Shown here: positions 51,315-51,527 of the stretch, piece after piece
Layout of the letters: every line of letters starts with the position of its first letter
Position numbering within the stretch: the first letter of the stretch is position 1
Origin: an uncultured Eubacteriales bacterium
GTDB lineage: Bacteria > Bacillota > Clostridia > Oscillospirales > Acutalibacteraceae
Direction: 5' to 3'
Length of the DNA: 51,527 nt
Assembly (NCBI GenBank): GCA_900315085.1
Contig: OMXW01000001.1
Coordinates: 1 to 51,527 of the forward strand
The notes under the pieces: model-generated
The model's database searches: none
Seen by the model: the letters and a program-made list of their open reading frames with translations, nothing else
Told to the model about the DNA's origin: nothing
Position numbers and translations under genes: made by a program

Positions 51315-51527
51315 CAGTTCAGATAATAAACGGCAATATTCAAATAGCTTGCGAACAGTATCCAAAGAATATACGGAATTTGCAGATAACCTGCCAGCGG
51401 AACTCTCTTAAAGAACTGATACGTCATGTAAATAACTAAAAAGTCCAGCAAAAGAATCCAGAAGAACGCGAACAATCTCCATTTAAGCACAAAGAACGCT
51501 ATAGGCCACAGCAAATTAACAATAAGC
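51314..51527 (-). CDS. tspO: TspO/MBR family protein, C-terminal fragment
   Basis: The last 70 codons of a membrane protein whose gene runs off the right edge; the frame is open to the last base. NLLWPIAFFVLKWRLFAF, followed by FFKRVPLAGYLQIPYILWILFASYLN, matches the fourth and fifth helices of TspO/MBR proteins, which bind porphyrins and related ligands. The Trp and Pro residues (PYILW, FASYLN) are the family signature. Confidence 0.85.
   Translation of the reverse strand, partial: LIVNLLWPIAFFVLKWRLFAFFWILLLDFLVIYMTYQFFKRVPLAGYLQIPYILWILFASYLNIAVYYLN

Overview
The window is a compact, protein-dense stretch of chromosome from a Gram-positive, probably spore-forming anaerobe of the Clostridia, most like the Ruminococcaceae/Oscillospiraceae. 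This is inferred from gene content: Spo0A next to SpoIVB, a BofA-like protein, a SpoIVFB-like M50 protease, DivIC followed by an S1 protein, long-form HPF, the paired radical-SAM/DUF2344 proteins, and a PurO-type IMP cyclohydrolase. No rRNA, tRNA, CRISPR array, prophage or insertion sequence was seen. TTG starts with good Shine-Dalgarno sequences are common.

Layout. 1-2,700: the end of guaA; a CDF metal exporter behind what reads as a NiCo-type riboswitch; a hemolysin III-like membrane protein; and a small gene whose promoter carries two LexA-like boxes. 2,900-10,600: pyrE, radC and uvrB, then a divergent type IIA topoisomerase B/A pair. 10,700-14,900: secG, a BofA-like protein, a DUF4364 protein (minus strand), an NfeD/SPFH pair and a duplicated CmpB-like membrane protein. 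15,000-21,990: a purine operon purE-F-M-N-O-H-D with separate IMP cyclohydrolase and AICAR transformylase genes. 22,000-23,950: spoIVB-spo0A on the minus strand. 24,100-32,900: a CtpE-like P-type ATPase, CCA-adding enzyme, malic enzyme, RNase P RNA, two flavoproteins and a small membrane protein. 33,000-43,000: VanZ, MATE, a membrane protein plus M50 protease pair, the radical-SAM cluster, divIC, an S1 protein, hpf and an RNA methyltransferase.

43,100-48,990 is the most unusual part. One promoter drives an operon of a DltA-like adenylating enzyme, a carrier protein, a PLP fold-type III decarboxylase-like enzyme, an AlgI-like MBOAT acyltransferase and a DltD/AlgX-like SGNH protein. The order recalls dltA-C-B-D for teichoic acid D-alanylation. 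The inserted PLP enzyme, the AlgI-like MBOAT and the changed ligase pocket suggest a different aminoacyl group, perhaps one decarboxylated before or while on the carrier, is moved to a surface polymer. After it come two adjacent YkuD-like membrane proteins, one without the catalytic residues and one with the Cys but a shortened domain, then the end of a TspO-family gene on the minus strand.

Regulation visible in the sequence is mostly sigma-A promoters with 16-17 bp spacers, strong intrinsic terminators (several running into the next gene's ribosome binding site), the riboswitch, and two operator candidates.
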